This document shows positions 50,455 to 58,689 of a stretch of DNA of 64,000 nt, piece after piece. Made by a program: the position numbers and the translations under genes. The notes under the pieces are model-generated. The model saw only the letters and a list, made by a program, of their open reading frames with translations. It made no database searches and was not told where the DNA came from. Origin of the DNA: JBBPZA01 sp038199375 (GTDB taxonomy: Bacteria; Actinomycetota; Thermoleophilia; Solirubrobacterales; Solirubrobacteraceae). The stretch lies in the NCBI GenBank assembly GCA_038199375.1, contig JBBPZA010000114.1, positions 1 to 64,000 of the forward strand, given 5' to 3'. The stretch's first letter is position 1; each line of letters starts with the position of its first letter.

Positions 50455-50879
50455 CGGAGCGTGAAGCGCGCGAGGCGATCGCCGACGACGATCGCCTGCT
50501 TCGGAGGATCCGAGATCAGCCGGAGAAGATGTGGACGAAAAAGGGAGGAGTGCTTCGCCCGTCCAGCGCTGCCCTGAAGCCGCATCAGGCGGACGGTGGG
50601 CTTTCGGTCGACGTGAGGCGGCTGTTAGCCGACCCGCGATCGCCTGGGTCGGTGCTGGACGACGACCGGGACGATGGCCTCGTCGAGTTCGAAGCGAGGC
50701 GCCCGAGAGACGCCGGCTTGGATGTTGAGCACGCGCCCTTGCAGAGCCGGTACTCGCACGCGAACATCGTCGGCTTCGAGAGGTTCGACCGAGCTGGTCA
50801 GAAGCGAGTCCGTCGCGAGCTTGCAAAGCAGGCGGTCTGGGTGCAGACGCCCGCTTCCGCGGCTGCGGGCGCCGGGTGA
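50451..50879 (+). CDS. Small terminal operon protein, unknown
   Basis: 142 residues from ATG 50451, overlapping the previous stop (ATGA). RPSSAALKPHQADGGLSVDV, a short acidic middle, and VRRELAKQAVWVQ near the end follow a pattern I have seen in small uncharacterised proteins (R-P-S-S-A-x-x, L-S-V-D, then a basic C-terminus). No known fold is assigned. As the last gene of the overlapping set it is probably co-translated with it; an effector, immunity or accessory role is possible. Confidence 0.55.
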   Translation: MTEREAREAIADDDRLLRRIRDQPEKMWTKKGGVLRPSSAALKPHQADGGLSVDVRRLLADPRSPGSVLDDDRDDGLVEFEARRPRDAGLDVEHAPLQSRYSHANIVGFERFDRAGQKRVRRELAKQAVWVQTPASAAAGAG

Positions 50880-50960
50880 TCCTCGGTCGGATGGTCCGGG
50901 CGGGGACGCGGCGTTGACCTGACGAGCGCCGCCGCGGAGGCGGCGAGGTGGCGGTTAGGG

Positions 50961-52217
50961 TTAGGCGGCGGTCTGCTCCTCGAGCGCGCGCGGCGTGGTC
51001 GCGCGCACCCGTGCGGCGAGGTCGCGGACCTCGGGGTCCTCGCGGAGGGCCAGCGCGCGCTCGCAGGCCGCCAGGCAGTCGCGCGTGCGGTCGGTGCGTG
51101 CGAGCGCGTGCGCGTAGCGCGACCACGCCGCGGGCGAGTCTTCGTCGAGGCGCACGGCGGCCTCGCAGGCCGACGCCTCGGCGCCGACGTCGCCCAGGAG
51201 CTGGTGGCAGAGCGCGAGGTCGAGCAGCCCTTCGACGCTGGGCTCGACAAGGCGCGCGCGCTCGAGCGCCGCCAGCGCCGCGAGGCGGTCGGCGAGCCGG
51301 AGGCGAAGGCGTCCGAGCCGCTCCCACCCCGACGCGTCCTCCGGGACCCGGTCGGTCACCCGCTCGGCCGCCTCGGCGGCCAGCGAGATGGCGCCCATGT
51401 CCTCATAGATGCGTGCGGCAAAGCGCTGCGCGGTGGGGCGGTCGCGTTCGACGCGGGCCCAGTCGCGCACCGCGCGCGCGGCGGCCGGGAGATTTCCTCC
51501 CTGCCAGAAGGCGAGGGTCATCAGCCGCAGCACGGCGGCGTCGCGAGGGTTGGCGTCACGCGCGTAGACGAGCCGTTGGGCGGCGAGCGCGTAGTCGCCC
51601 TCAGCCATCGCGTGCTGCGCCGCGGTCATGAAGCGCCGGACGCGCTCGGACCCTGCGTCGGGCGTCGCGAAGTCCACGAACTCGAGGCTCCCCGCCGGCA
51701 CGGTGCGTACGCCGACCCCGAAGCGCGCGCGGGCCCACTGCCGGACGTCGTCGCCCTCCCCCGAGAAGTAGATGCCGGTCACGCTGCCCACGCCCCACTC
51801 CGGGTAGGAGAGGCAGCGCGCGTAGCGGTGGACCACCGAGTGGTCGGGCATGCGCGAGCCGAACGGATCGTTTCGCGCGCGGTCGGCGGACCGCTCGCGG
51901 GCGCGCTGGTCTGCCTCGTAGGCGCGCCGGCCCGCCTCCTCGCGGGCGCGCCGCGCCGCGGCGGCGCTTGCGCGGACGGCGTTGGCCGAGACCCGCCCGC
52001 CGCGTGAGTCCTCCGCGAGGCGCTCGAGCGTGTCGGCTGCCTCGTTGATGGCCTGCAGGTGGCGCTCGTGCTCGTGGCGTCGCCCCGGGGGCGCGATGTC
52101 GGGGTGCCAGCGCTTGGCCATGCGCCGCCGCGCGAGCTGCACCCCGCGCTGGTCGAACGGCGGCTCGAGCTCCAACAGGAGCAGCGATTGCTCGACGTCG
52201 AGGACCTTCACGGGCAT
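50961..52217 (-). CDS. J-domain protein with C-terminal TPR repeats
   Basis: 418 residues from ATG 52217. The first 70 residues are a J-domain-like fold with the HPD motif in MAKRWHPDIAPPG, so it may recruit an Hsp70. Residues about 190-418 are repeating helical pairs of TPR type (AEGDYALAAQRLVYARDANP; further units at about 34-residue spacing). No membrane segment. It is convergent with the defence-like operon and divergent from the ABC transporter; nothing nearby identifies its client. Confidence 0.75.
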   Translation of the reverse strand: MPVKVLDVEQSLLLLELEPPFDQRGVQLARRRMAKRWHPDIAPPGRRHEHERHLQAINEAADTLERLAEDSRGGRVSANAVRASAAAARRAREEAGRRAYEADQRARERSADRARNDPFGSRMPDHSVVHRYARCLSYPEWGVGSVTGIYFSGEGDDVRQWARARFGVGVRTVPAGSLEFVDFATPDAGSERVRRFMTAAQHAMAEGDYALAAQRLVYARDANPRDAAVLRLMTLAFWQGGNLPAAARAVRDWARVERDRPTAQRFAARIYEDMGAISLAAEAAERVTDRVPEDASGWERLGRLRLRLADRLAALAALERARLVEPSVEGLLDLALCHQLLGDVGAEASACEAAVRLDEDSPAAWSRYAHALARTDRTRDCLAACERALALREDPEVRDLAARVRATTPRALEEQTAA

Positions 52218-52260
52218 GACCCGCGTACGGTAGCGAGGGGAGGCCGAGGATAATCGGCCG

Positions 52261-52887
52261 ATGCTCTTCGACCTGTGCGACGTGACGGCCTCGCGCGGCG
52301 GGCGCGTGGTTCTGCGCAGCGTGGACCTCGCGCTCGAGGAGGGTTCCACGGCGGTGGTCGGGCCTTCGGGCTCGGGGAAGTCGACGCTCCTGCGGCTGCT
52401 CAACCGGCTCGCGGACCCCGACGCGGGCGAGGTGCGCTATCGCGGTCGGCCGCTGCGCACCCACGATGTCCTGCGCCTGCGCCGCGAGGTCGCGCTCGTG
52501 CCCCAGCTTCCGGCGCTCGTAGAGGGAACGGTGGCCGACAACGTCGAGCTCGGCGCGCGGCTCGCCGGTCAGGGCGCCGACGTGGACCGGGCGCTCGCGC
52601 TGGCGGGCCTGGAGGCGAGCTTCGGTCCGCGGCTCGCAGACGGGCTCTCGGTCGGTGAGCAGCAGCGCGTCATGCTGGCCCGTGCGCTCGCGCTGGAGCC
52701 ATCCGTGCTGCTGCTCGACGAGCCCACCTCCGCCCTGGACGAGCGGACCCGCGCCGCGGTGGAGGCGACCCTCGTGCGCCTGGCCTCAGAGCTCGACCTC
52801 TCCCTCCTCGTGGTTACCCACGACCCCGCCCAGGCGCGGCGCCTGGCCCGCCGGACGGTCACCGTCGCCGGCGGGCGGATCGCGTGA
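52261..52887 (+). CDS. ABC transporter ATP-binding protein (FetA-like)
   Basis: 208 residues. Walker A VVGPSGSGKSTLLRLLNRLA, signature LSVGEQQRVMLARALAL and Walker B VLLLDEPTSALDE are intact. Its stop overlaps the GTG of the FetB-like permease, so they form one transporter, expected to export iron (or another metal) and protect against oxidative stress by analogy to E. coli FetAB. Confidence 0.87.
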   Translation: MLFDLCDVTASRGGRVVLRSVDLALEEGSTAVVGPSGSGKSTLLRLLNRLADPDAGEVRYRGRPLRTHDVLRLRREVALVPQLPALVEGTVADNVELGARLAGQGADVDRALALAGLEASFGPRLADGLSVGEQQRVMLARALALEPSVLLLDEPTSALDERTRAAVEATLVRLASELDLSLLVVTHDPAQARRLARRTVTVAGGRIA

Positions 52888-53660
52888 CCGGCGCCATCGA
52901 AGTCTCCCTGTGGGAGGTTGCGGCGGCGCTCGTGCTCGTGGCAGTCGCCGTGGGCGCCTCGTCGTGGCAGGGGGCCGCCCTGGAAAATGACATCGGGGTC
53001 GCCGTGATCCGGGCGTTCGTGCAGCTCACCGCCGTGGGGTACGGCATCGACCTGCTCTTCGACCAGGACAGCGTGGCGCTCGTCCTGGGGCTCGTCGCCG
53101 TCATGGTGCTTCTCGGGGCGCTCACCGCTCGCCACCGTGCCCGCGCGGTGCCGGGCGCCTTCTGGCCGATCCTCGGCGCGCTCGCCCTGGCCGCCGGCGC
53201 GACGCTCGGCCTGGTGATCGCGCTCGGCGTCTTCGAGCCCAAGCCCCGCTATCTCGTCCCCGTCGCCGGGATCGTGATCGGCAACGCCATGACCGCCGCC
53301 GCCGTCGCGCTCAACCGGCTGGGCGACGAGGTGGCGCGCTCGCGACGGGAGATCGAGGCCACCCTTGCGCTGGGCGCGACCGCCGCGCAGGCGGCCCGAC
53401 CGCTTCTGCGCCGCAGCCTGCGCTCCGGCCTCATTCCGCTCGTCGACCAGACCAAGACCACGGGGCTCATCACCTTCCCCGGGATCATGGTCGGAATGCT
53501 CCTCGCCGGCGCCGACCCGGTCGACGCGGTGCGCCTCCAGCTGATCATCCTCTACACCCTTCTCGGTGCCGTCTCCCTCTCGGCGCTGATCGCCATGTCG
53601 CTCGCCTACCGCAACTTCTTCACCGCCGCCCACCAGCTGCGGGAGGCGGCAGTCGAGTGA
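52884..53660 (+). CDS. fetB: FetB-like ABC transporter permease (UPF0014)
   Basis: 258 residues from GTG 52884. DIGVAVIRAFVQLTAVGYGI, IVIGNAMTAAAVALNRLGDE and SGLIPLVDQTKTTGLITFPG followed by MVGMLLAGADPVDAVRLQ are the conserved blocks of the UPF0014/FetB family; about seven membrane segments. Coupled to the ATPase gene by a 4-base overlap. FetAB exports iron in E. coli; in this organism the substrate is inferred from family. Confidence 0.88.
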   Translation: MTGAIEVSLWEVAAALVLVAVAVGASSWQGAALENDIGVAVIRAFVQLTAVGYGIDLLFDQDSVALVLGLVAVMVLLGALTARHRARAVPGAFWPILGALALAAGATLGLVIALGVFEPKPRYLVPVAGIVIGNAMTAAAVALNRLGDEVARSRREIEATLALGATAAQAARPLLRRSLRSGLIPLVDQTKTTGLITFPGIMVGMLLAGADPVDAVRLQLIILYTLLGAVSLSALIAMSLAYRNFFTAAHQLREAAVE

Positions 53661-53743
53661 CGCGACCGGGGCTCGCACCGCAACGCCATGTACTCGCCGC
53701 TTCCGAGCGAGCTGGCCTGAGCCTTTCTATCCTCCGGCGTTCG

Positions 53744-55399
53744 ATGGCTCAGCAGTACGTCTACACGATGCATCGCCTGACCAAGGTCTATCCGCCCGAC
53801 CGGAAGGTGCTCGAGGACGTTACGCTCGCCTTCCTGCCCGGAGCGAAGATCGGCGTGCTCGGCTACAACGGCTCCGGGAAGTCCACGCTGCTGCGGATCA
53901 TGGCCGGCGAGGACACCGAGGTTCGCGGCGACGCGATACTCGCGCCCGGCGCCGTGGTCGGGCTCCTTGAGCAGGAGCCTGCGCTCGACGAGGCCAAGGA
54001 CGTTCGCGGCAACGTCGAGGAGGGCGTCTCGGAGATCCGGGACCTGCTCGACCGCTTCAACGAGCTCTCGATGAACTACTCCGACGAGACCGCCGACGAG
54101 TTCTCACGGCTCCAGGAGCGCATCGACGCGGTCGACGGCTGGAACCTCGAGACCACGCTCGAGATCGCGATGGACGCGCTTCGCCTGCCTCCGGCCGACG
54201 CGCCCGTGGCCGAGCTCTCAGGGGGAGAGCGCCGCCGGGTCGCGCTCTGCCGGCTGCTCCTGCGCCAGCCCGACCTCCTGCTCCTCGACGAGCCGACCAA
54301 CCACCTCGACGCGGAGTCCGTCGCATGGCTCGAGCGCCACCTTCACGACTACCCGGGCACCGTCGTGGCCGTGACCCACGACCGCTACTTCCTCGACAAC
54401 GTCGCCGGCTGGATCCTCGAGCTCGATCGGGCGCGGGGAATCCCTTTCAAGGGCAACTACTCGAGCTGGCTCGAGCAGAAGCAGGCGCGCCTCGCCCAGG
54501 AGGCCAAGCAGGATTCGGTGCGGCGCAAGACGATCGAGCAGGAGCTCGAATGGGTGCGCCTCAACGCGAGCGCGCGACGCACCAAGCCCAAGGCGCGCCT
54601 GAACAACTACGAGCGCCTGCTGGCCGAGGACCGCAACGTCAGGCTCGACCAGGTCCAGATCCACATTCCGGCCGGCCCCCGGCTCGGCGAGGTGGTGGTC
54701 GAGGCCGACGGCCTGCGCAAGGGCTTCGGCGACCGCCTGCTCATCGAGGACTTGTCCTTCTCGCTGCCCCGCGGCGGGATCGTCGGGGTCATCGGGCCCA
54801 ACGGCGCGGGCAAGACGACGCTCTTCCGGATGATCGTCGGCGAGGAGGAGCCCGACGCCGGGACGCTGCGGATCGGCGAGACGGTCGACCTCGCCTACGT
54901 CGACCAGAGCCGCGACGCGCTGGACGGTGAGAAGACGGTCTGGGAGGAGATCTCGGGCGGCGAGGACCAGATCCTGGTCGGCGAGCGCCGCGTGGCCTCG
55001 CGCGCCTATGTCGGCTCGTTCAACTTCAAGGGCTCAGACCAGCAGACCAAGGTGGCAAAGCTCTCCGGAGGCGAGCGCAACCGCCTGCATCTCGCAAAGC
55101 TCCTTCGCCGCGGCGGCAACCTCCTGCTCCTCGACGAGCCGACCAACGACCTCGACGTCGACACGCTCCGCGCGCTGGAGGAGGCGCTGCTCTCCTTCGC
55201 GGGCTGCGCGGTGATCATCTCCCACGACCGCTGGTTCCTGGACCGCGTAGCGACCCACGTGCTCGCCTTCGAGGGCGACTCGCGGGTCACCTGGTTCGAG
55301 GGAAACTTCGAGGCTTATGAGTCCGCGAGGCGCGAGCGACTCGGCGAGGAGGCCGACCGCCCGCATCGGATCACCTATAAGAAGCTGGTCCGGGGGTAG
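53744..55399 (+). CDS. ettA: EttA, energy-dependent translational throttle (ABC-F)
   Basis: 551 residues from ATG 53744 (MAQQYVYTMHRLTKVYPPDR). Two ABC domains: Walker A GYNGSGKST and GPNGAGKTT, signatures ELSGGERRRVALCRLLL and KLSGGERNRLHLAKLLR, with DEPTNHLDAESVAWLE and DEPTNDLDVDTLRALE. The arm insert is in domain 1 and the P-site tRNA interaction linker between domains reads WVRLNASARRTKPKARLNNY. No membrane domain. EttA binds the ribosome E site and controls entry into elongation by ADP/ATP ratio. Length is normal. Confidence 0.94.
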   Translation: MAQQYVYTMHRLTKVYPPDRKVLEDVTLAFLPGAKIGVLGYNGSGKSTLLRIMAGEDTEVRGDAILAPGAVVGLLEQEPALDEAKDVRGNVEEGVSEIRDLLDRFNELSMNYSDETADEFSRLQERIDAVDGWNLETTLEIAMDALRLPPADAPVAELSGGERRRVALCRLLLRQPDLLLLDEPTNHLDAESVAWLERHLHDYPGTVVAVTHDRYFLDNVAGWILELDRARGIPFKGNYSSWLEQKQARLAQEAKQDSVRRKTIEQELEWVRLNASARRTKPKARLNNYERLLAEDRNVRLDQVQIHIPAGPRLGEVVVEADGLRKGFGDRLLIEDLSFSLPRGGIVGVIGPNGAGKTTLFRMIVGEEEPDAGTLRIGETVDLAYVDQSRDALDGEKTVWEEISGGEDQILVGERRVASRAYVGSFNFKGSDQQTKVAKLSGGERNRLHLAKLLRRGGNLLLLDEPTNDLDVDTLRALEEALLSFAGCAVIISHDRWFLDRVATHVLAFEGDSRVTWFEGNFEAYESARRERLGEEADRPHRITYKKLVRG

Positions 55400-55484
55400 G
55401 CGGGTCCGGGCCGCAGCGAAGGCGGACGCAGCGCGAACGCGGACGGACCCCGCTAGGACGCGCCGAGGTGGGTAGAACCTTCGG

Positions 55485-56354
55485 ATGGCCGTTCTCGAGA
55501 TCACCAACTTCACCGACCCGGCGTGCCCCTTCGCCTTCTCTGCCGAGCCCCACCGGATCCGGCTTCGCTGGCTCTTCGGAGCTCAGATCGCGTGGCGCAA
55601 CCGGACGGTGGGGCTCTCCGAGCGCCTCGGGGACTACCTCGAGAAGGGCTTTACCCCCGAGAAGCAGGCCGAGGCGCTCGCTCGCCTCGCCCGCGAGCAC
55701 GGGATGCCGATGGACACTCGCGAGCAGCCGCGCATGATGGCCACGGTGATCGCCTGTCGAGCGGTGATCGCGACGCGCCTCTACTGCCCGGGCCGAGAAG
55801 ATTCCCTCCTGCGTCGCCTTCGCATCCTGCGCTTCGCCGGCGAGCTGATCGACGAGCCCGCGGTGATCGCTCAGGCTGCGCGCGAGGCCGACGTCGACCC
55901 CGAGGCCCTTGAGAGCTGGATGGACGAACCGGCCGTCGAGGCGGCGCTGCGCGAGGACATGGCCGACGCGCGGAGCCCCACGCCCGCCGCCAGAGCGCTC
56001 GACCACAAGCTCTCCGGGCCCGAGGAGGAGCGCCGCTACACCTGTCCGTCCCTGCGCTTCGTCCGCCCGGCCGACGGGCGCACCATCGACGTGCCGGGCT
56101 TCCAGCCCTTCGCGGCCTACGAAGTAGTGATCGCGAACCTCTGCCCGAACCTCGAGCGCCGCCCGGCCCCGAGCTCCGCCGAGGAGGTCCTGGCCTGGGC
56201 GGACGAGCCGCTGGCGACCGCGGAGGTCGCCGCGATCATGGAGGTCTCGCGCGACGACGCCCGCAACGAGCTCGCGCGCGTCGCGCAGCTCGAGCCGGTG
56301 GGCACCGACGGCTGGTGGACGCTTCCGGCCGTCCCGGCGCGACTCGCGGCGTAG
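55485..56354 (+). CDS. DsbA-family thioredoxin-fold protein with CPFA motif
   Basis: 289 residues. ITNFTDPACPFAFSAEPHRI is the DsbA/FrnE-type first strand and helix, but the active-site C-x-x-C reads C-P-F-A, leaving one Cys. The helical insert (about 45-150) fits the DsbA fold. The C-terminal 60 residues (ATAEVAAIMEVSRDDARNEL) look like a small winged-helix or HTH-like domain. No signal peptide, so cytosolic. More likely an isomerase, glutathione-transferase-like or regulatory protein than a disulfide oxidase. Confidence 0.7.
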   Translation: MAVLEITNFTDPACPFAFSAEPHRIRLRWLFGAQIAWRNRTVGLSERLGDYLEKGFTPEKQAEALARLAREHGMPMDTREQPRMMATVIACRAVIATRLYCPGREDSLLRRLRILRFAGELIDEPAVIAQAAREADVDPEALESWMDEPAVEAALREDMADARSPTPAARALDHKLSGPEEERRYTCPSLRFVRPADGRTIDVPGFQPFAAYEVVIANLCPNLERRPAPSSAEEVLAWADEPLATAEVAAIMEVSRDDARNELARVAQLEPVGTDGWWTLPAVPARLAA

Positions 56355-56399
56355 CTCCGCGAGCCCTTCGGGCCGCCCCGGCAAGCAGAGGCGTTGGGA

Positions 56400-57086
56400 T
56401 CAGTGCAGCAATTCCAGCAGCGCGCTCGCGTCGCCGGCTACGGCGTCGGCCCCGCGAAGCGCCTCGGCCGGAAACGGTCCGGTGGCCACCGCCACGCAGC
56501 GCACGCCGTCGGCGTGCGCGCACGCGACGTCGCGAGGGGTGTCTCCGATGACCACCGTCTGCTCTCGGGGATACGGAGTCCAGCCGTCCCGCCCGTCGCT
56601 CCCGGCCCGGCGCCGGGCGATGCCCGGCAGCTCGCTGCGGTCCTCGTGGTCAGAGCCGAAGCCTCCCTGGCCGCGCTCGAAGAAGCCGCCGACCCCGGCC
56701 CGGGCGAGCTTGAGGCGGGCAATCGGCTCGTAGTTGCCGGTCACCAGCGCGAGGTGGACGCCGTCGCGGCCGGCCAGCTCGGAGAGTACCTCGCGCATGC
56801 CGGGCGCCACCGCGTGGGCGAGGTCGCCGGGCGCGGCACGCGCGTAGGCGGCGCAGGCCGCCTCGCGGGCGTCGGGCAGTCCCTCGTCGATGCGCTCGGC
56901 CGACAGCCCGCACTGCAGGGCGATGAGCCGCACGAGCTCCGAGTCGGTGCGCCCCGGCGCCTGCACCCGCGCCGCCGCTGGGTCGGCGATGCCGTAGACC
57001 TCCCGCAGCGCCTCGTGCAGCGCGGCGCGGTGCTCCTCGTGGGCCCCCAGCAAGAGGGTTCCGTCGATGTCGAAGAGGAGGAGCAG
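56400..57086 (-). CDS. HAD-superfamily phosphatase
   Basis: About 228 residues. FDIDGTLLLG is motif I with both Asp residues. LALVTGN carries motif II, the Lys/Arg follows, and VVIGDTPRDVACAHADG is motif IV. A cap domain (about 20-90) is of the C1 type, as in phosphoglycolate phosphatase-like enzymes. No ATG, GTG or TTG lies near the start. CTG at 57086 is the only plausible codon and begins two bases past the stop of the upstream M42 gene, so translation may be coupled. Confidence 0.8.
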   Translation of the reverse strand: MLLLFDIDGTLLLGAHEEHRAALHEALREVYGIADPAAARVQAPGRTDSELVRLIALQCGLSAERIDEGLPDAREAACAAYARAAPGDLAHAVAPGMREVLSELAGRDGVHLALVTGNYEPIARLKLARAGVGGFFERGQGGFGSDHEDRSELPGIARRRAGSDGRDGWTPYPREQTVVIGDTPRDVACAHADGVRCVAVATGPFPAEALRGADAVAGDASALLELLH

Positions 57087-57088
57087 CG

Positions 57089-58144
57089 CTACCGCTCGAA
57101 AGTGGTGTCCGGATCGAGGCGACGGGCGAAGGCCGCGACCAGCCGGGCGCAGGCCTCGACGTCCTCGAGCGCGACCAGCTCCACCGGCGAGTGCATGTAG
57201 CGCAGAGGGATCGAGACGACGCCGGTCGGGACGCCCTGGCGAGAGATGTGGATGGCGTCGGCGTCGGTGCCCGTTACCCGCGCGCTGGCCTCGATGGTGA
57301 AGGAGATCTCCTCCGCCTCGGCCGCCTCGTGCAGAAGCTCGAAGACCCGTGGATTGATCGTGGACCCGCGACCGATCACCGGGCCGCTGCCCAGCTCGTG
57401 CTTGCCGGTCTCCTTCGGGTCTATCCCGGGCGCGTCGGTCGCGTGGGTCACGTCGACGACGATGGCCACCCCCGGCTCGAGCGCGTAGGCGGAGGTACGC
57501 GAGCCGCCGAAGGTGATCTCCTCCTGGACGGCGGCCACGGCAGCGACGTCCCCGGGCGCGCCGCCGGCCTCGGACACCAGCCGCGCGGCGGTGAGCGCTA
57601 CGTAGGCGCCGAGCCGGTTGTCCAGCGAGCGGGAAGCCAGACGGCCGTTGGGAAGCTCGACGGCGTCGCCGGCGATCACGGCGACGTCGCCGATTCGGAC
57701 CATCCGGCGCGCCTCGTCGCCGTCCTTGGCTCCGACGTCGATGTGGAGGTCCTTGATCTCTGCCACCTTCTTTCGCTCCTCGTCCTCGAGGAGGTGGATC
57801 GGCTTCTTGCCGATGACCCCCGGGATCGTGCCGTCGCGGGTCGCAAGAGCAACGCGTTGCCCGACGAGGATCTGCGCGTCCCACCCGCCGACGCCGGTGA
57901 AGCGCAGGAACCCCTCGTCGTCGACATGGGTCACGATCACGCCGATCTCGTCGATGTGGCCGACGACGGCAAGCAGCGGCCCGCCCGCGGTTCCCACCAC
58001 ACGGGCCACGGAGGAGCCCAGCGTGTCCGAGTTCACCTGCGCAAAGCCACGAGCGGCCTCGCGCCAGATCCCGGCCGGCGCGCCCTCGTAGCCCGAGGGG
58101 CCGGGAGCGGCGAGCAGCTTGGTCAGGAGCTCTGGCGCGGCCAT
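57089..58144 (-). CDS. M42-family glutamyl aminopeptidase-type metallopeptidase
   Basis: 351 residues from ATG 58144. AVVGHIDEIGVIV supplies His/Asp ligands, RSLDNRLGAYVAL an Asp, AVQEEITFGG the catalytic Glu pair, IVVDVTHATDAPG another Asp, and PLRYMHSPVEL the last His. These match the di-metal centre of M42 aminopeptidases, often annotated endoglucanase M by history. It should release N-terminal residues from short peptides in the cytosol. The HAD gene follows by two bases; upstream lies the broken Ser/Thr kinase on the other strand. Confidence 0.88.
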   Translation of the reverse strand: MAAPELLTKLLAAPGPSGYEGAPAGIWREAARGFAQVNSDTLGSSVARVVGTAGGPLLAVVGHIDEIGVIVTHVDDEGFLRFTGVGGWDAQILVGQRVALATRDGTIPGVIGKKPIHLLEDEERKKVAEIKDLHIDVGAKDGDEARRMVRIGDVAVIAGDAVELPNGRLASRSLDNRLGAYVALTAARLVSEAGGAPGDVAAVAAVQEEITFGGSRTSAYALEPGVAIVVDVTHATDAPGIDPKETGKHELGSGPVIGRGSTINPRVFELLHEAAEAEEISFTIEASARVTGTDADAIHISRQGVPTGVVSIPLRYMHSPVELVALEDVEACARLVAAFARRLDPDTTFER

Positions 58145-58186
58145 GGTCGCGTGACCATAGTGGTCGTGTCGGTATAACCCGCCTCC

Positions 58187-58688
58187 ATGGCGAGCCTCAC
58201 CCTCGGCCAGGTGGTCGCCGGCCACCGCATCGAGAGCGTGGCGGGCCGCGGCGGCATGGGCGTCGTCTACCGGGCGACGCACCTTGCGCTCAACCGGGTC
58301 GTCGCCCTCAAGCTCATCGCCCCCGAGCTCGCCGAGGATCCAGAGTTTCGCCGGCGCTTCAAGCGCGAGTCCGAGACCGCGGCTTCGCTCGATCACCCCA
58401 CATGATGGTCGGAACGCTCGACTACATTGCCCCGAGCAGCTCCAGGGCGCGACGGTCGACGCGCGGGCGGACGTCTACGCGCTGGGCTGCGTCCTCTATG
58501 AGGCGATCACCGGCCGGGTCCCCTATCCGCGCGACACCGACCCCGCGAAGATGTGGGCTCACATGGGGGAGCCGCCTCCGATCCCGTCGAGGGCGGCGCC
58601 CAACCTCCCCGCGCCCTTCGACGAGGTCGTACCCGCCAAGGAGCGTCGAGAGGTGGGCAGCGACGCCGTCCGGGGGGTAGACCGCTGA
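58187..58688 (+). pseudogene. Ser/Thr protein kinase remnant with internal deletion
   Basis: First part: TLGQVVAGHRIESVAGRGGM then GVVYRATHLALNRVVALKLI and FKRESETAASLDHP, the kinase N-lobe up to the C helix. The frame then stops (about 58405). After a shift it reads VGTLDYIAP, then EQLQGATVDARADVYALGCV and LYEAITGRVPYPRDTDPAKM, the region after the activation loop. About 100 residues including HRD and DFG are missing. It lies directly before an intact kinase of the same type and is probably a decayed tandem copy. Confidence 0.75.
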
Positions 58689-58689
58689 C

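Noticed and set aside
50953..50966. GGTTAGGGTTAGG, resembling a telomeric repeat
   Set aside because: Only two units, at the end of a coding region; chance is enough and nothing else suggests a chromosome end.
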